The notes beneath the pieces are model-generated. The model worked only from the letters and a program-made list of their open reading frames with translations, made no database searches and was not told the DNA's origin. A DNA stretch of 64,000 bases from Enterococcus termitis (lineage in GTDB: Bacteria > Bacillota > Bacilli > Lactobacillales > Enterococcaceae), in the NCBI RefSeq assembly GCF_001730305.1, contig NZ_MIJY01000046.1, positions 1 to 64,000 on the forward strand. The letters run 5' to 3'. The number at the start of each line of letters is the position of its first letter. Within the stretch, counting starts at the first letter, position 1. Of the stretch, positions 50,089 through 59,432 are shown one piece after another. The position numbers and the translations under genes are program-made.

Positions 50089-51084
50089 TTAAACTTGGAT
50101 CAACGCTTCACTTGTTCCTGTTGTGTAGAGCGTGTATAAACTATTTAAAGAACTCTCCATTAAGATTTTTGATGCTTGCAATGTATAAAAAGCGATATGT
50201 GGGCTGACAACAACTGTATCAAGCGCCAGTAATTCTTCGATATAGGGATTTAATTCCTTTTGTTCTGCTCTGGTTTTATTAACAAAAAGCATCTCGTCTT
50301 CTAACGTATCCAAACCTGCACCAGCAATTTCTCCTGTTTTCAATGCTTGTATCAGTGCTTGCGTATCTACTAAAGGTCCTCTGGCTGTATTGATCAAGAG
50401 AGCATCTGGTTTCATTTTTTTTAAAATGGCTTCATTGATCAAATGATGATTTTCAGGGAAATAAGGTGTGTGTAATGTTAAAATATCTGCTTCTTGAGCG
50501 ACATCTTCTAAAGAAGCTCGATACGTAAGAATCGATTCGATATCTTTTTTAGGATACTTATCATAAGCGATCACGGTTGCCCCTAAGGCTTTAAACAGCT
50601 CTGCAGTAACCAAACCTATGTGACCTGTGCCGATCACACCAACAGTCAATTCATGGATTTCTCTGCCAATCAAACCATCTAATGTAAAATCTTGCTGCTG
50701 TTCTCTTTGCAGTAGGCGAGGAATTTGGCGTAACAGCATCATCGTCAAGGTCAGTGCATGTTCTGCAATCGCTCGTGGGCTGTATACAGGCACATTACAA
50801 GCATTGATGTGATACTTTTTTAGATAGTTCATACTTAATCCATCGATTCCAGCTGATCGTGTAGAAAGTAGGTGAATATTGTTTTCTGCCATAACTTGAT
50901 AGATTTCTTCATCATGAACAGCAGTCATTTGCTGAAATGAGATGCCATCGGCACCTTTTGCCAAGTGAACGGTTTGTGTATTTAATTCCTGATCGGTAAA
51001 AGCAATATCAATGCCATGCTCGTTTGCCCACTGCTCAGCAACAGGCTGCTCTTTTTTACCGATACCGTAAATAAAAATTTTCAT
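50089..51084 (-). CDS. D-2-hydroxyacid dehydrogenase, D-lactate dehydrogenase-like
   Basis: 331 aa NAD-dependent enzyme. The Rossmann motif VGVIGTGHIGLVTAE is near residue 147. The catalytic arginine lies in NTARGPLVDT, with a glutamate near 260 and the histidine in SPHIAFYT. NVPVYSPRAIAEHALTL is typical of D-LDH and VanH relatives, so pyruvate to D-lactate or a similar 2-keto acid reduction is likely. It stands alone, converging on polC, with a palindrome in its leader. Confidence 0.87.
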   Translation of the reverse strand: MKIFIYGIGKKEQPVAEQWANEHGIDIAFTDQELNTQTVHLAKGADGISFQQMTAVHDEEIYQVMAENNIHLLSTRSAGIDGLSMNYLKKYHINACNVPVYSPRAIAEHALTLTMMLLRQIPRLLQREQQQDFTLDGLIGREIHELTVGVIGTGHIGLVTAELFKALGATVIAYDKYPKKDIESILTYRASLEDVAQEADILTLHTPYFPENHHLINEAILKKMKPDALLINTARGPLVDTQALIQALKTGEIAGAGLDTLEDEMLFVNKTRAEQKELNPYIEELLALDTVVVSPHIAFYTLQASKILMESSLNSLYTLYTTGTSEALIQV

Positions 51085-51103
51085 TCGTATGTCTTCCTTT
51101 CTT

Positions 51104-51118
51104 AAAACGAAACGTTTT
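51104..51118. promoter_or_regulatory. Palindrome in the dehydrogenase leader
   Basis: AAAACGaaaCGTTTT is a perfect 6+6 inverted repeat, 20 bp before the start codon of the minus-strand dehydrogenase and between it and a possible -10 (TACAAT). It is a candidate operator; it does not fit the cre or Rex consensus. Confidence 0.4.
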
Positions 51119-51347
51119 AAATAGAATGTAATTATCGTTACTTCTGTTATTGTATGAAAATTACCCCAAATTTCCTAGCGAGAAGTTGTTTTAAGAAAAA
51201 AATCTAATGAAAAGTGTAATAATACGCCTAGACCTTTAATTTTTCTCTTTAGTAGCATATAATAAGAAAGGATTTATTTAGCATACTATTGAACGATTTT
51301 CATGGTACAATAATAATTGATGGATCATTACAGGAGGGAACACTACC

Positions 51348-51788
51348 ATGGTCAAAGAAAAAACAAGATATAAAGCAGTGATTGCTGATCATACGTATAC
51401 GATTATTGGTCAAGAAAGCAAACAACATATGGACTTAGTAACAAAATTAGTTAATGAACAATTAGCTGAAATCAAACATATCTCACCACAAACAAATGAT
51501 GAACAAGCGTCAGTTTTATTAGCGATCAACGCTATTTCTGATCAGTTGAAAAAACAAGAAAAGACGATCAATTTAGAAAAAGAAGTGGCAGAGTACAAAA
51601 AGAAAACGATTCGCTTAGCTGAACTTGAAAATCGAATCAAACGCATTGAAGCAATCGAAGAAGAAGCTAGAGATGTATTGAAGAAAAATGGACAAGAAGA
51701 TGTTGAAATCCATAATCATATGGAAGCACAACAAATCCTTAATGAAAATCGTAAAAAGCAAATTCAAAATAAAAGTACAGAACAATAA
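51348..51788 (+). CDS. zapA: Cell division protein ZapA
   Basis: 146 aa. An N-terminal ZapA head (RYKAVIADHTYTIIGQESKQH) is followed by a long coiled coil. ZapA bundles FtsZ filaments at midcell. It is longer than the usual 90-110 aa because of an extended charged C-terminal helix. The ATG follows CAGGAGGG. It precedes cvpA and mutS2, the common Firmicutes order. Confidence 0.9.
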   Translation: MVKEKTRYKAVIADHTYTIIGQESKQHMDLVTKLVNEQLAEIKHISPQTNDEQASVLLAINAISDQLKKQEKTINLEKEVAEYKKKTIRLAELENRIKRIEAIEEEARDVLKKNGQEDVEIHNHMEAQQILNENRKKQIQNKSTEQ

Positions 51789-51805
51789 CCTGAAAGGATG
51801 ACGGG

Positions 51806-52354
51806 ATGTTAACATTACTCATTTTACTAATATTAGCTATCGGCTACTATACTGGTTCTAGACGCGGATTGATTCTGCAAATTTTGTATACATTCGGTTA
51901 TCTTTGTACGTATCTTATCGCAAAATCCTACTATAAAAGTTTGGCCGCTCATTTGGAATTATATATTCCTTATCCTTCCCCAACGGAAGAAACCAAGCTG
52001 CTCTTTTTTAATCAGAAATTGACACTTGATTTAGATCAAGCCTTTTATGGAGCAGTGGCTTTTCTACTTATTATGATTGCTGGCTGGCTTGTTGTACGCT
52101 TTTTAGCGATTTTTGCTCATGCGTTGACCTTTTTACCTGTTCTAAAACAAGCAAATGGGATAGCTGGCGGAGTGTTGAACCTGCTTGTCGTTTACGTTGG
52201 AATTTTCTTAGTTCTAAGCACTGTGTCAATGCTCCCAATAGATGCGGTTCAAAATCAGTTTAAAAATAGCGGACTGTCGCAGTTTATCGTGAAGGATACG
52301 CCGATTTTTTCAAAACAAATCTATCATTTGTGGATCGAACAAATGATTAAATAA
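51806..52354 (+). CDS. CvpA-family membrane protein
   Basis: 182 aa with four membrane helices. It starts LTLLILLILAIGYYTGSRRGLILQ, which fits the CvpA/colicin V production family of uncertain function. It is 17 bp after zapA, preceded by GAAAGGATG, and before mutS2, as in Bacillus. Confidence 0.87.
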   Translation: MLTLLILLILAIGYYTGSRRGLILQILYTFGYLCTYLIAKSYYKSLAAHLELYIPYPSPTEETKLLFFNQKLTLDLDQAFYGAVAFLLIMIAGWLVVRFLAIFAHALTFLPVLKQANGIAGGVLNLLVVYVGIFLVLSTVSMLPIDAVQNQFKNSGLSQFIVKDTPIFSKQIYHLWIEQMIK

Positions 52355-52377
52355 ACATCTGGATAGCTAGAGAAGAA

Positions 52378-52422
52378 GGTAAACATAACTTGTTTCAATG
52401 CTGAATCAGTTATCGTTTGCCT
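52378..52422 (+). terminator. Hairpin between cvpA and mutS2
   Basis: GGTAAACATAAC and GTTATCGTTTGCC form an 11-12 bp imperfect stem with a long loop and a weak T-rich tail. It is a possible partial terminator. Confidence 0.5.
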
Positions 52423-52482
52423 GATTCATTTTACAGAAAAACAAACAGTCAAAAGCACAACAAGAATAGAAGGTGAAAATCA

Positions 52483-54849
52483 ATGAATACACGTATCTTA
52501 GCAACTTTAGGGTTTGATAAGGTCAAACAGCAATTAGCGCAATATATTGTCACAGCTCAAGGCTTGGAAGAAGTGGAGCATCTAGTTCCAGTAAATGATA
52601 GGACAACAATTCAGGGATGGCTTGAAGAAACAGAAGACAGCTTGAAGATCCAACGATTGCGAGGCGGGATACCGATCCCAAAATTGGAAAATATTCGCCC
52701 TCACATGAAACGAATCGAAATCGGAGCGGATCTAAATGGTTTAGAACTAGCTCATGTTGGCAGAGTCCTTTCGACCACATCAGAAGTTATTCGCTTCTTT
52801 AATGATCTACAAGATAGCGAGATCGAATTATTCCGTTTGTATGATTGGATCGATCAATTGATCGTATTGCCAGAATTAAGCCGCCGTCTGAAAGAGTCGA
52901 TCGACGAAGATGGACGCGTGATGGACGAAGCATCATCGGAATTAAAAGTAATTCGCAACAATATTCGTAGAAGTGAACAGACGATTAGAGAGCAATTAGA
53001 TGGTATCGTGAGAGGCAAACATGCAAAATACTTAAGTGACGCGATCGTTACGATGAGAAATGAACGCTATGTTATTCCAGTAAAACAAGAATACAAGAGC
53101 GTTTTTGGCGGCGTTGTTCACGATCAAAGCTCGTCAGGACAAACATTTTTTATTGAGCCTAAACAAATCGTTGAGTCAAATAATCGTCTGCGCCAGCATC
53201 AAATTGCTGAGCGAAATGAAATTGAACGTATTTTAGCCGAATTGTCCGCAACGTTAGTTCCTCATCGGAATGACATTTTACACAACGCTTATGTTATTGG
53301 CAAGTTGGATTTTACCAACGCAAAAGCACGATTTGGAAAAGATATAAAAGCAGTTGTGCCGGAAATCAGTGAAGCAAATGACATTTATTTCAAACAGGCA
53401 AGACATCCACTTCTGGATCAAGAAAAAGCCGTTGCTAATGACATTATGATTGGGAAAGAGTATCAAGCAATCGTGATTACTGGACCGAATACAGGTGGGA
53501 AAACGATCACATTAAAAACGTTAGGTCTATTACAGCTAATGGGGCAATCTGGCTTGCCGATACCTGTCGGCGAAGAAAGCCGTATGGGAATTTTTGACGA
53601 GGTATTTGCTGATATTGGTGATGAGCAGTCGATCGAACAAAGTTTAAGTACTTTTTCTTCTCACATGACTAATATCGTCAGCGTTTTGGAAAAAGTCGAT
53701 GAGCATAGTCTTGTACTTTTTGACGAGCTTGGTGCAGGAACTGATCCGCAAGAAGGGGCAGCACTAGCTATTTCGATTCTAGATGCATTGGGCAGTAAAG
53801 GAGCCTACGTGATGGCTACAACCCATTATCCAGAATTGAAGGTATATGGATATAATCGCTCGGGTACGATCAATGCCAGCATGGAATTCGATGTAGATAC
53901 ATTAAGTCCTACCTACCGATTGTTGATTGGCGTTCCGGGGAGAAGTAATGCCTTTGAAATATCTAAACGACTTGGGTTGGATCATGGGATCATCGATCAA
54001 GCGAAACAGATCATGGATGGTGAAAGTCAAGATCTGAACGAAATGATTGCTGATTTAGAAAACCGTCGAAAAATGGCTGAAACTGAATACTTAGAAGTTC
54101 GTCATTATGTTGATGAATCAGAACGTTTGTATAAAGAACTTAAAGAAGCATATGGTTATTTCTTTGATGAACGAGAAAAAGAAATGGTTAAGGCGCGTAA
54201 AAAGGCGAATGAAATCGTCACTCAAGCAGAAGAACAAGCTGCTGGAATTATTTCAGATATCCGAAAAATGCAGCTGACTAGCGGTAACCGAGGCGGAGTA
54301 AAAGAGCATGAGCTGATCGATGCCAAAACAAAACTGTCTCAACTTCATCAAGAAGAAACTCGCTTAGAGAAAAATAAAGTATTGAAAAAAGCGAAAGAAC
54401 AAAAACAATTGAAAACGGGCGATGAAGTTATCGTTAATACCTATGGGCAACGTGGAACACTGATTCGTAAAACGAGTGATCATGAATGGCAAGTCCAATT
54501 AGGGATCTTGAAGATGTCCGTTAATGAAAACGATATGACCCCTGTAGCACCAGAAAAAGAACCTAAACAAAGAGTCACTGCTGTACGCTCAACACAAAGC
54601 AGCCATGTTCCGAATCAATTAGATTTACGTGGGAAACGCTATGAAGAAGCATTAGCTGAAGTAGATCAATATTTAGATGCAGCGATTTTAGCCGGGTATC
54701 CCCAAGTAACAATCGTACACGGTAAGGGAACAGGTGCTTTGCGTACTGGGATTACAGATTTTCTTAAAAATCATCGTAGCGTAAGCAGTTTTGAATTTGC
54801 GCCAGGTAATCAAGGTGGCAACGGAGCCACGATTGTCAAGTTCAACTAG
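52483..54849 (+). CDS. mutS2: MutS2 ATPase/endonuclease
   Basis: 788 aa. The MutS core has Walker A TGPNTGGKT near residue 334 and Walker B LVLFDELGAGTDP. A coiled-coil linker and a C-terminal Smr nuclease domain (about 711-788, LDLRGKRYEEALAEV and VHGKGTGALR) follow. It lacks the mismatch-recognition domain of MutS. MutS2 proteins limit recombination and rescue collided ribosomes. The ATG follows AGAAGGTG. Confidence 0.96.
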   Translation: MNTRILATLGFDKVKQQLAQYIVTAQGLEEVEHLVPVNDRTTIQGWLEETEDSLKIQRLRGGIPIPKLENIRPHMKRIEIGADLNGLELAHVGRVLSTTSEVIRFFNDLQDSEIELFRLYDWIDQLIVLPELSRRLKESIDEDGRVMDEASSELKVIRNNIRRSEQTIREQLDGIVRGKHAKYLSDAIVTMRNERYVIPVKQEYKSVFGGVVHDQSSSGQTFFIEPKQIVESNNRLRQHQIAERNEIERILAELSATLVPHRNDILHNAYVIGKLDFTNAKARFGKDIKAVVPEISEANDIYFKQARHPLLDQEKAVANDIMIGKEYQAIVITGPNTGGKTITLKTLGLLQLMGQSGLPIPVGEESRMGIFDEVFADIGDEQSIEQSLSTFSSHMTNIVSVLEKVDEHSLVLFDELGAGTDPQEGAALAISILDALGSKGAYVMATTHYPELKVYGYNRSGTINASMEFDVDTLSPTYRLLIGVPGRSNAFEISKRLGLDHGIIDQAKQIMDGESQDLNEMIADLENRRKMAETEYLEVRHYVDESERLYKELKEAYGYFFDEREKEMVKARKKANEIVTQAEEQAAGIISDIRKMQLTSGNRGGVKEHELIDAKTKLSQLHQEETRLEKNKVLKKAKEQKQLKTGDEVIVNTYGQRGTLIRKTSDHEWQVQLGILKMSVNENDMTPVAPEKEPKQRVTAVRSTQSSHVPNQLDLRGKRYEEALAEVDQYLDAAILAGYPQVTIVHGKGTGALRTGITDFLKNHRSVSSFEFAPGNQGGNGATIVKFN

Positions 54850-54876
54850 AGTACTTACCTTTAGTAAGCAGAAAAC

Positions 54877-54905
54877 TAGTCGGAGCAAGAAACAAGTGTT
54901 ATAAT
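54877..54905 (+). promoter_or_regulatory. trxA promoter
   Basis: TGTTATAAT extended -10 (54897-54905) with a weak -35 TAGTCG 17 bp upstream. Confidence 0.6.
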
Positions 54906-54937
54906 CACTTTAGATAGAAAACTAGGAGGCTTTACAG

Positions 54938-55252
54938 ATGACACAAGTAATTACAGATAAAGATTTTTCAGCAGAAACAGACAACGGTCTAGTTTTGATC
55001 GACTTTTGGGCGACTTGGTGTGGTCCTTGCCGTATGCAATCACCAATTTTAGAACAATTAAGTGAAGAATATGATGAGAGTGAACTAAAAATCGCTAAAA
55101 TGGATGTAGACGAAAATCCTGCAACTCCAGCTTCATTTGGCATCATGAGCATTCCAACATTGCTTTTGAAAAAAGATGGAGAAGTTGTTGAAAAAGCAGT
55201 CGGCGTTCATTCAAAAGAGCAGTTACGTGCGATGATCGAGAAATATTTATAA
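54938..55252 (+). CDS. trxA: Thioredoxin
   Basis: 104 aa with the active site WATWCGPCRMQSP (cysteines near 30 and 33) and the cis-proline loop SIPTLLL. It reduces protein disulfides. The ATG follows AGGAGG. It has its own promoter and a 3' hairpin. Confidence 0.97.
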   Translation: MTQVITDKDFSAETDNGLVLIDFWATWCGPCRMQSPILEQLSEEYDESELKIAKMDVDENPATPASFGIMSIPTLLLKKDGEVVEKAVGVHSKEQLRAMIEKYL

Positions 55253-55269
55253 AAAATTAAGGAAGAGCT

Positions 55270-55381
55270 GATAGAAGTATTTACCTCTAACACCTAAGAA
55301 AAACTTATTTCTGTTTCCTCTGATTATCCGGATTGTAAGTAGCTGAGATATGACTCATAGAGTTATATCCCGGCTATTTTT
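55270..55381. repeat. Double-hairpin intergenic repeat, copy 2
   Basis: It shares the lead-in CCGGATTGTAAGT and the loop TCATAGA with the element at 10994-11094. The stem here is AGTAGC / GCTATT with inner GATATGAC / GTTATATC (55338-55378), different from copy 1 but fully pairing. It runs into TTTTTT, so it can end the trxA transcript. Confidence 0.65.
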
Positions 55382-55459
55382 TGACGTCTTAGATACATGT
55401 GACAAATGAGCGAAAATTATATTCTGTTCAGCTTTTTTTCAGCTTAAAAAGCAAGAAAA

Positions 55460-55468
55460 TGGTATAAT
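55460..55468 (+). promoter_or_regulatory. Extended -10 promoter of uvrC
   Basis: TGGTATAAT lies 32 bp before ATG 55501. The in-frame ATG at 55471 sits 3 bp after the box, so it would not be transcribed. Confidence 0.65.
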
Positions 55469-55500
55469 AAATGGTATCAATGAATGAGAAAGGAAGTACT

Positions 55501-57288
55501 ATGAACGAAAGAATCAAAAATAAACTTGCATTGCTTCCTGACCAGCCCGGCTGTTACTTAATGAAGGACAAAAACGGCACGATCATTTATGTAGGGAAAG
55601 CAAAAGTCTTAAAAAACCGTGTTCGCTCTTATTTTACAGGCAGCCACGACACAAAAACAGAACGACTTGTCAGTGAAATCGAAGACTTTGAATATATAGT
55701 GACAGAATCAAATATCGAGGCACTTTTGTTGGAAATCAATTTGATTCATAAAAATGATCCTAAATATAATATTATGTTAAAAGATGATAAAAGTTATCCT
55801 TTTATCAAAATCACTAATGAAGAATATCCGCGACTATTGATCACGCGTAAAGTAGTAAAAGATAAGGCGCTTTATTTTGGACCATATCCAGACGTAGGAG
55901 CTGCTAATGAAACCAAACGATTGCTCGACCGTTTGTTTCCATTACGTAAATGTCGCGTTTTGCCAAAAGAAGTATGCCTATATTATCATATGGGGCAATG
56001 TTTAGCTCCTTGCGTTTTTGATATTCCTAAATCGACCTATCGAGAAATGGTGGGAGAAATCAAACGCTTTTTGAATGGTGGTCATCCGGTAATTCAAGAT
56101 GAACTACAAAAAAAGATGGATACAGCCGCTGAAAAGATGGAGTTTGAAAAAGCTGCCGAATATCGTGATCAGATCAAAGCGATTGAAACAGTGATGACAC
56201 GCCAGAAAATGACAAATGCAGATTTAGTGGATCGGGATGTCTTTGGCTACGCGGTTGATAAAGGCTGGATGTGTGTACAGGTCTTTTTTGTCCGACAAGG
56301 AAAGCTGATCGAACGCGATGTATCGATTTTTCCATTTTATAATGAAGAAGAAGAGGATTTCTTGACCTTTATTGGTCAATTCTATCAAGAAAATGAACAC
56401 TTTATTCCAAAAGAAGTCCTAATTCCAGATAACATCGATATCGAAAGTGTGGAAGCAATGCTTTCGACAAAAGTGCTTCAACCGCAACGAGGGGAAAAAA
56501 AGAAGCTTGTTAGACTCGCAGGAAAAAATGCAACCGTCGCATTACAGGAAAAATTTGATCTTATCGTGCGTAAGCAGGAACGAACAATTGGCGCTGTTGA
56601 AAAATTAGGAAATGCAATGAATATACCTGCCCCAATCCGAATCGAAGCATTTGATAACTCGAATATCATGGGTACAGATCCTGTTTCAGCAATGGTTGTA
56701 TTTGTTGACGGACGGCCAGATAAAAAAGAATATCGAAAATATAAAATCAAAACGGTAAAAGGTCCAGATGATTATGCATCGATGAGAGAAGTCATTTACA
56801 GACGGTATTCTCGTGTACTGAAAGAAGGACTACCTTTTCCTGATCTGATTGTTATTGATGGCGGGAAAGGACAAGTGGATGCGGCGAAAGAAGTATTGGA
56901 TAATCAGCTTGGCTTAGATATCCCCATTGCTGGTTTAGCGAAAAACGACAAGCATAAGACCAGTGAGCTTTTATTTGGACCAGAGTTGGAGATCGTTCCT
57001 TTAGAAAGAAACTCTCAGGAATTTTTCTTATTACAAAGAATCCAAGATGAGGTTCACCGTTTTGCCATTACTTTCCATAGGCAATTACGGAGTAAAAATA
57101 GCTTCTCTTCCCGTTTAGATGAAATCGAAGGATTAGGTCCTAAACGTAAAAAAGAGCTGTTAAAGCAATTCAAATCTTTAAAGAATATCACTGCGGCAAC
57201 GATTGAAGAGCTGACTGCCTCTGGACTGCCGAAAAATGTTGCAAAAAATGTTTATGATTATTTGCACGAAAATGAACCGGATAAATAA
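55501..57288 (+). CDS. uvrC: Excinuclease ABC subunit C
   Basis: 595 aa. The N-terminal GIY-YIG nuclease ([20 protein letters not shown]), a UVR domain near 200-235, the RNase H-like C-terminal nuclease ([20 protein letters not shown]) and the tandem HhH at the end are all present. It makes both incisions in nucleotide excision repair with UvrAB. The start is ATG 55501 after GGAAG. Confidence 0.97.
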   Translation: MNERIKNKLALLPDQPGCYLMKDKNGTIIYVGKAKVLKNRVRSYFTGSHDTKTERLVSEIEDFEYIVTESNIEALLLEINLIHKNDPKYNIMLKDDKSYPFIKITNEEYPRLLITRKVVKDKALYFGPYPDVGAANETKRLLDRLFPLRKCRVLPKEVCLYYHMGQCLAPCVFDIPKSTYREMVGEIKRFLNGGHPVIQDELQKKMDTAAEKMEFEKAAEYRDQIKAIETVMTRQKMTNADLVDRDVFGYAVDKGWMCVQVFFVRQGKLIERDVSIFPFYNEEEEDFLTFIGQFYQENEHFIPKEVLIPDNIDIESVEAMLSTKVLQPQRGEKKKLVRLAGKNATVALQEKFDLIVRKQERTIGAVEKLGNAMNIPAPIRIEAFDNSNIMGTDPVSAMVVFVDGRPDKKEYRKYKIKTVKGPDDYASMREVIYRRYSRVLKEGLPFPDLIVIDGGKGQVDAAKEVLDNQLGLDIPIAGLAKNDKHKTSELLFGPELEIVPLERNSQEFFLLQRIQDEVHRFAITFHRQLRSKNSFSSRLDEIEGLGPKRKKELLKQFKSLKNITAATIEELTASGLPKNVAKNVYDYLHENEPDK

Positions 57289-57295
57289 CTCACAA

Positions 57296-57332
57296 ACTTC
57301 AGGATCAGTGTTACGATTCTGAAGTTTTTTGA
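57296..57332 (+). terminator. Terminator of uvrC
   Basis: AACTTCAGgATC / GATtCTGAAGTT with TTTTTT following, 8 bp after the stop codon. Confidence 0.92.
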
Positions 57333-57387
57333 TGTGTTCATTATTATCAGCAATTATAGCATCATGACAACCACCGTTCGAAATAGA

Positions 57388-57432
57388 TTGACAGAAGAAT
57401 CAACTCACGGTACTATATCATTAGATGATATA
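57388..57432 (+). promoter_or_regulatory. PadR promoter and operator
   Basis: TTGACA (57388-57393), a 17-bp spacer and TACTAT (57411-57416). The perfect inverted repeat TATATCATtagATGATATA (57414-57432) covers the -10 box, and a third half-site ATGATATA follows at 57440. This fits autorepression by the PadR protein encoded next. Confidence 0.75.
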
Positions 57433-57462
57433 TCGCTAAATGATATAAAGGAGTAGGACATC

Positions 57463-57771
57463 ATGGATGAGGTATTGACGGACTCCACATATTTAATTTT
57501 ATTAGCATTACTAAAGCCGCAGCACGGCTATGCTATTATGAAAGAAGTAAGTATTTTAACGAATGGTCAGGTGGAGATTGGACCAGCCAGTATGTACACG
57601 ATTTTAAAAAAGCTTCAAAATAATGGACTTATCACACTTGAAGAAAGTTATGAGCGAAAGAAAACATATTTGATTACTGTCAAAGGAAGAAACAGTCTAA
57701 AAAAAGATGTGGAACGTCGCAAGATGCTTTATCAGGCTGGAAGCCGTCTGTTAGCTGAAAAGGGAGAATGA
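57463..57771 (+). CDS. PadR-family transcriptional regulator
   Basis: 102 aa winged helix (PQHGYAIMKEVSILT, then ASMYTILKKLQNNGLI). PadR repressors often control the multidrug or peptide ABC exporter in the same operon. The ATG follows AAGGAG. It overlaps the DUF2812 gene by 4 bp. The -10 palindrome upstream is its likely operator. Confidence 0.92.
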   Translation: MDEVLTDSTYLILLALLKPQHGYAIMKEVSILTNGQVEIGPASMYTILKKLQNNGLITLEESYERKKTYLITVKGRNSLKKDVERRKMLYQAGSRLLAEKGE

Positions 57772-58463
57772 AGGATATGGTTAGGGAAAAGAAGTACATT
57801 TTTTCTAGAGGGATTGCCTTTTATCCTGAAAAGGAAATGCTCCTCTTGAAAAAACAAGCAGAGCAAGGGTGGCACTTTAGAAAAATAAATCGATGGGGAT
57901 TTTTAGTGTTTGAAAAAGGGCAACCTGAAAAGAAGAATTTTTCAGTAGATTTTTTTGATGGTTCATCCGATGAATTGTCTGAATATTTAGTGATTTATAA
58001 GCAAGCAGGTTGGGAAAATATAGGAAGTCATAAAAAGAAGTATTACTTTTTTAAAGCAGATTGCACTACGCCGACAATTTATTCTGATCCTGAAAGCTAT
58101 TGGCTTAGAATGAAGAAAGAATGGTTGTGGTTGTTAAAATGCTATCTCATTTATTTTCCTCTAGGTGTTGCTTGTCTAGGTCTGTTAATACTCACCAAGG
58201 CGACAAAAAATCCTTTATTGGCAAATGTAGCGGTACGGGTGATACTGACATTTTTTGGAATGTTTTTTGCTGCATTGCCACTAGGAGTGGTTGTGAGCGT
58301 CTTATTTTCTCTGGTGATTTACAAGGATCGAATCAACTATTATAATCAGCCGGAGCGCTTTGCTCATCGCCAAAAAGTATTGAGAGACTCTCTGTTTTTA
58401 GGTGGTATTGGATTTTTTCTTGGAATTATTATTAGCTTGATATCCGGTTATTCTTTTTTCTAA
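57768..58463 (+). CDS. DUF2812-family membrane protein
   Basis: 231 aa. The N-terminal soluble DUF2812 domain (about 1-115, AFYPEKEMLLLKKQAEQGWH, VDFFDGSSDEL) is followed by three membrane helices (about 125-230). DUF2812 genes commonly accompany PadR regulators, and the domain is thought to act with them in sensing; no mechanism is visible. ATG 57768 overlaps the padR stop codon; ATG 57777 has better spacing from GGGAG. Confidence 0.85.
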   Translation: MKDMVREKKYIFSRGIAFYPEKEMLLLKKQAEQGWHFRKINRWGFLVFEKGQPEKKNFSVDFFDGSSDELSEYLVIYKQAGWENIGSHKKKYYFFKADCTTPTIYSDPESYWLRMKKEWLWLLKCYLIYFPLGVACLGLLILTKATKNPLLANVAVRVILTFFGMFFAALPLGVVVSVLFSLVIYKDRINYYNQPERFAHRQKVLRDSLFLGGIGFFLGIIISLISGYSFF

Positions 58464-58532
58464 GCTGTACATTATGCAGCTAGAAAATGAATCTCTACGA
58501 TAAAGATACGATTGAATATAGGAGGATGGGAA

Positions 58533-59432
58533 ATGTTAGAAGTAAAAAATTTGGTCAAAACATTTGGGGACTATACAGCTGTAGATGATATCTCTTTTGA
58601 GATTCCAGATGGAAAAATTCTTGGTCTGATCGGTCAAAATGGTGCTGGGAAAACAACGACATTTCGTTTGATCTTGGATTTCTTATCTCAAGATAGCGGA
58701 ATCGTCCGTTGGAATGGTCACCAATTAAGCGGGAAAGACTATAATGACATTGGTTATTTACCCGAAGAACGTGGATTGTATCCGAAAATTTCAATTCAAG
58801 AACAATTGATTTATTTTGCCGAACTTAGGGGGAAAACCAAAAAAGAAATTGAACCTAAAATCGATGAATGGATGGATAAGTTCAAAGTCAAAGGAAAGAA
58901 AACAGATAAAGTAAAATCACTTTCAAAAGGAAATCAGCAAAAAGTTCAATTAATTGCAACGTTGATTCATGAACCTAAGCTGGTGATTTTGGATGAACCA
59001 TTTAGTGGTTTAGATCCAGTAAATGCAGAGCTTTTAAAAGACGGGATCTTAGCACTTAAAGAAAAGGGTTCATGCGTCATATTTTCTAGTCATAATATGG
59101 ATAATGTTGAAAAAATCTGTGATCATCTTGTGATGTTGCGAAGCGGTAAGATGGTATTGAATGGGAAAGTTCATGACATCCGTGAGAGTTTTGGACGAAC
59201 TAAAGTATTTTTAGAATCACCTTTGAACGTTGATGAAGTAATGGCGATCGATGGTGTAAAAAATGCATTTAAACGTGAAGATGGCGTTGTTGAAGTGACG
59301 TTGAATGATCCAAATGCTGGTCAAGAAATCTTTGCTAGAGCAACACAATTTGGCTACATTCCGATGTTTAATCAACAACCACCGACCTTAGAGGAGATAT
59401 TCAAAATGAAAGCAGGTGAACCTAATGAGTAA
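58533..59432 (+). CDS. ABC-2 type exporter ATPase (NatA-like)
   Basis: 299 aa. Walker A GQNGAGKTT near residue 35, signature LSKGNQQKVQL near 130 and Walker B LVILDEPFSGLDP are complete, with a C-terminal regulatory tail of about 80 residues typical of NatA/YhaQ. The start is ATG 58533 after GGAGG. It overlaps the permease gene by 8 bp. Confidence 0.92.
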   Translation: MLEVKNLVKTFGDYTAVDDISFEIPDGKILGLIGQNGAGKTTTFRLILDFLSQDSGIVRWNGHQLSGKDYNDIGYLPEERGLYPKISIQEQLIYFAELRGKTKKEIEPKIDEWMDKFKVKGKKTDKVKSLSKGNQQKVQLIATLIHEPKLVILDEPFSGLDPVNAELLKDGILALKEKGSCVIFSSHNMDNVEKICDHLVMLRSGKMVLNGKVHDIRESFGRTKVFLESPLNVDEVMAIDGVKNAFKREDGVVEVTLNDPNAGQEIFARATQFGYIPMFNQQPPTLEEIFKMKAGEPNE

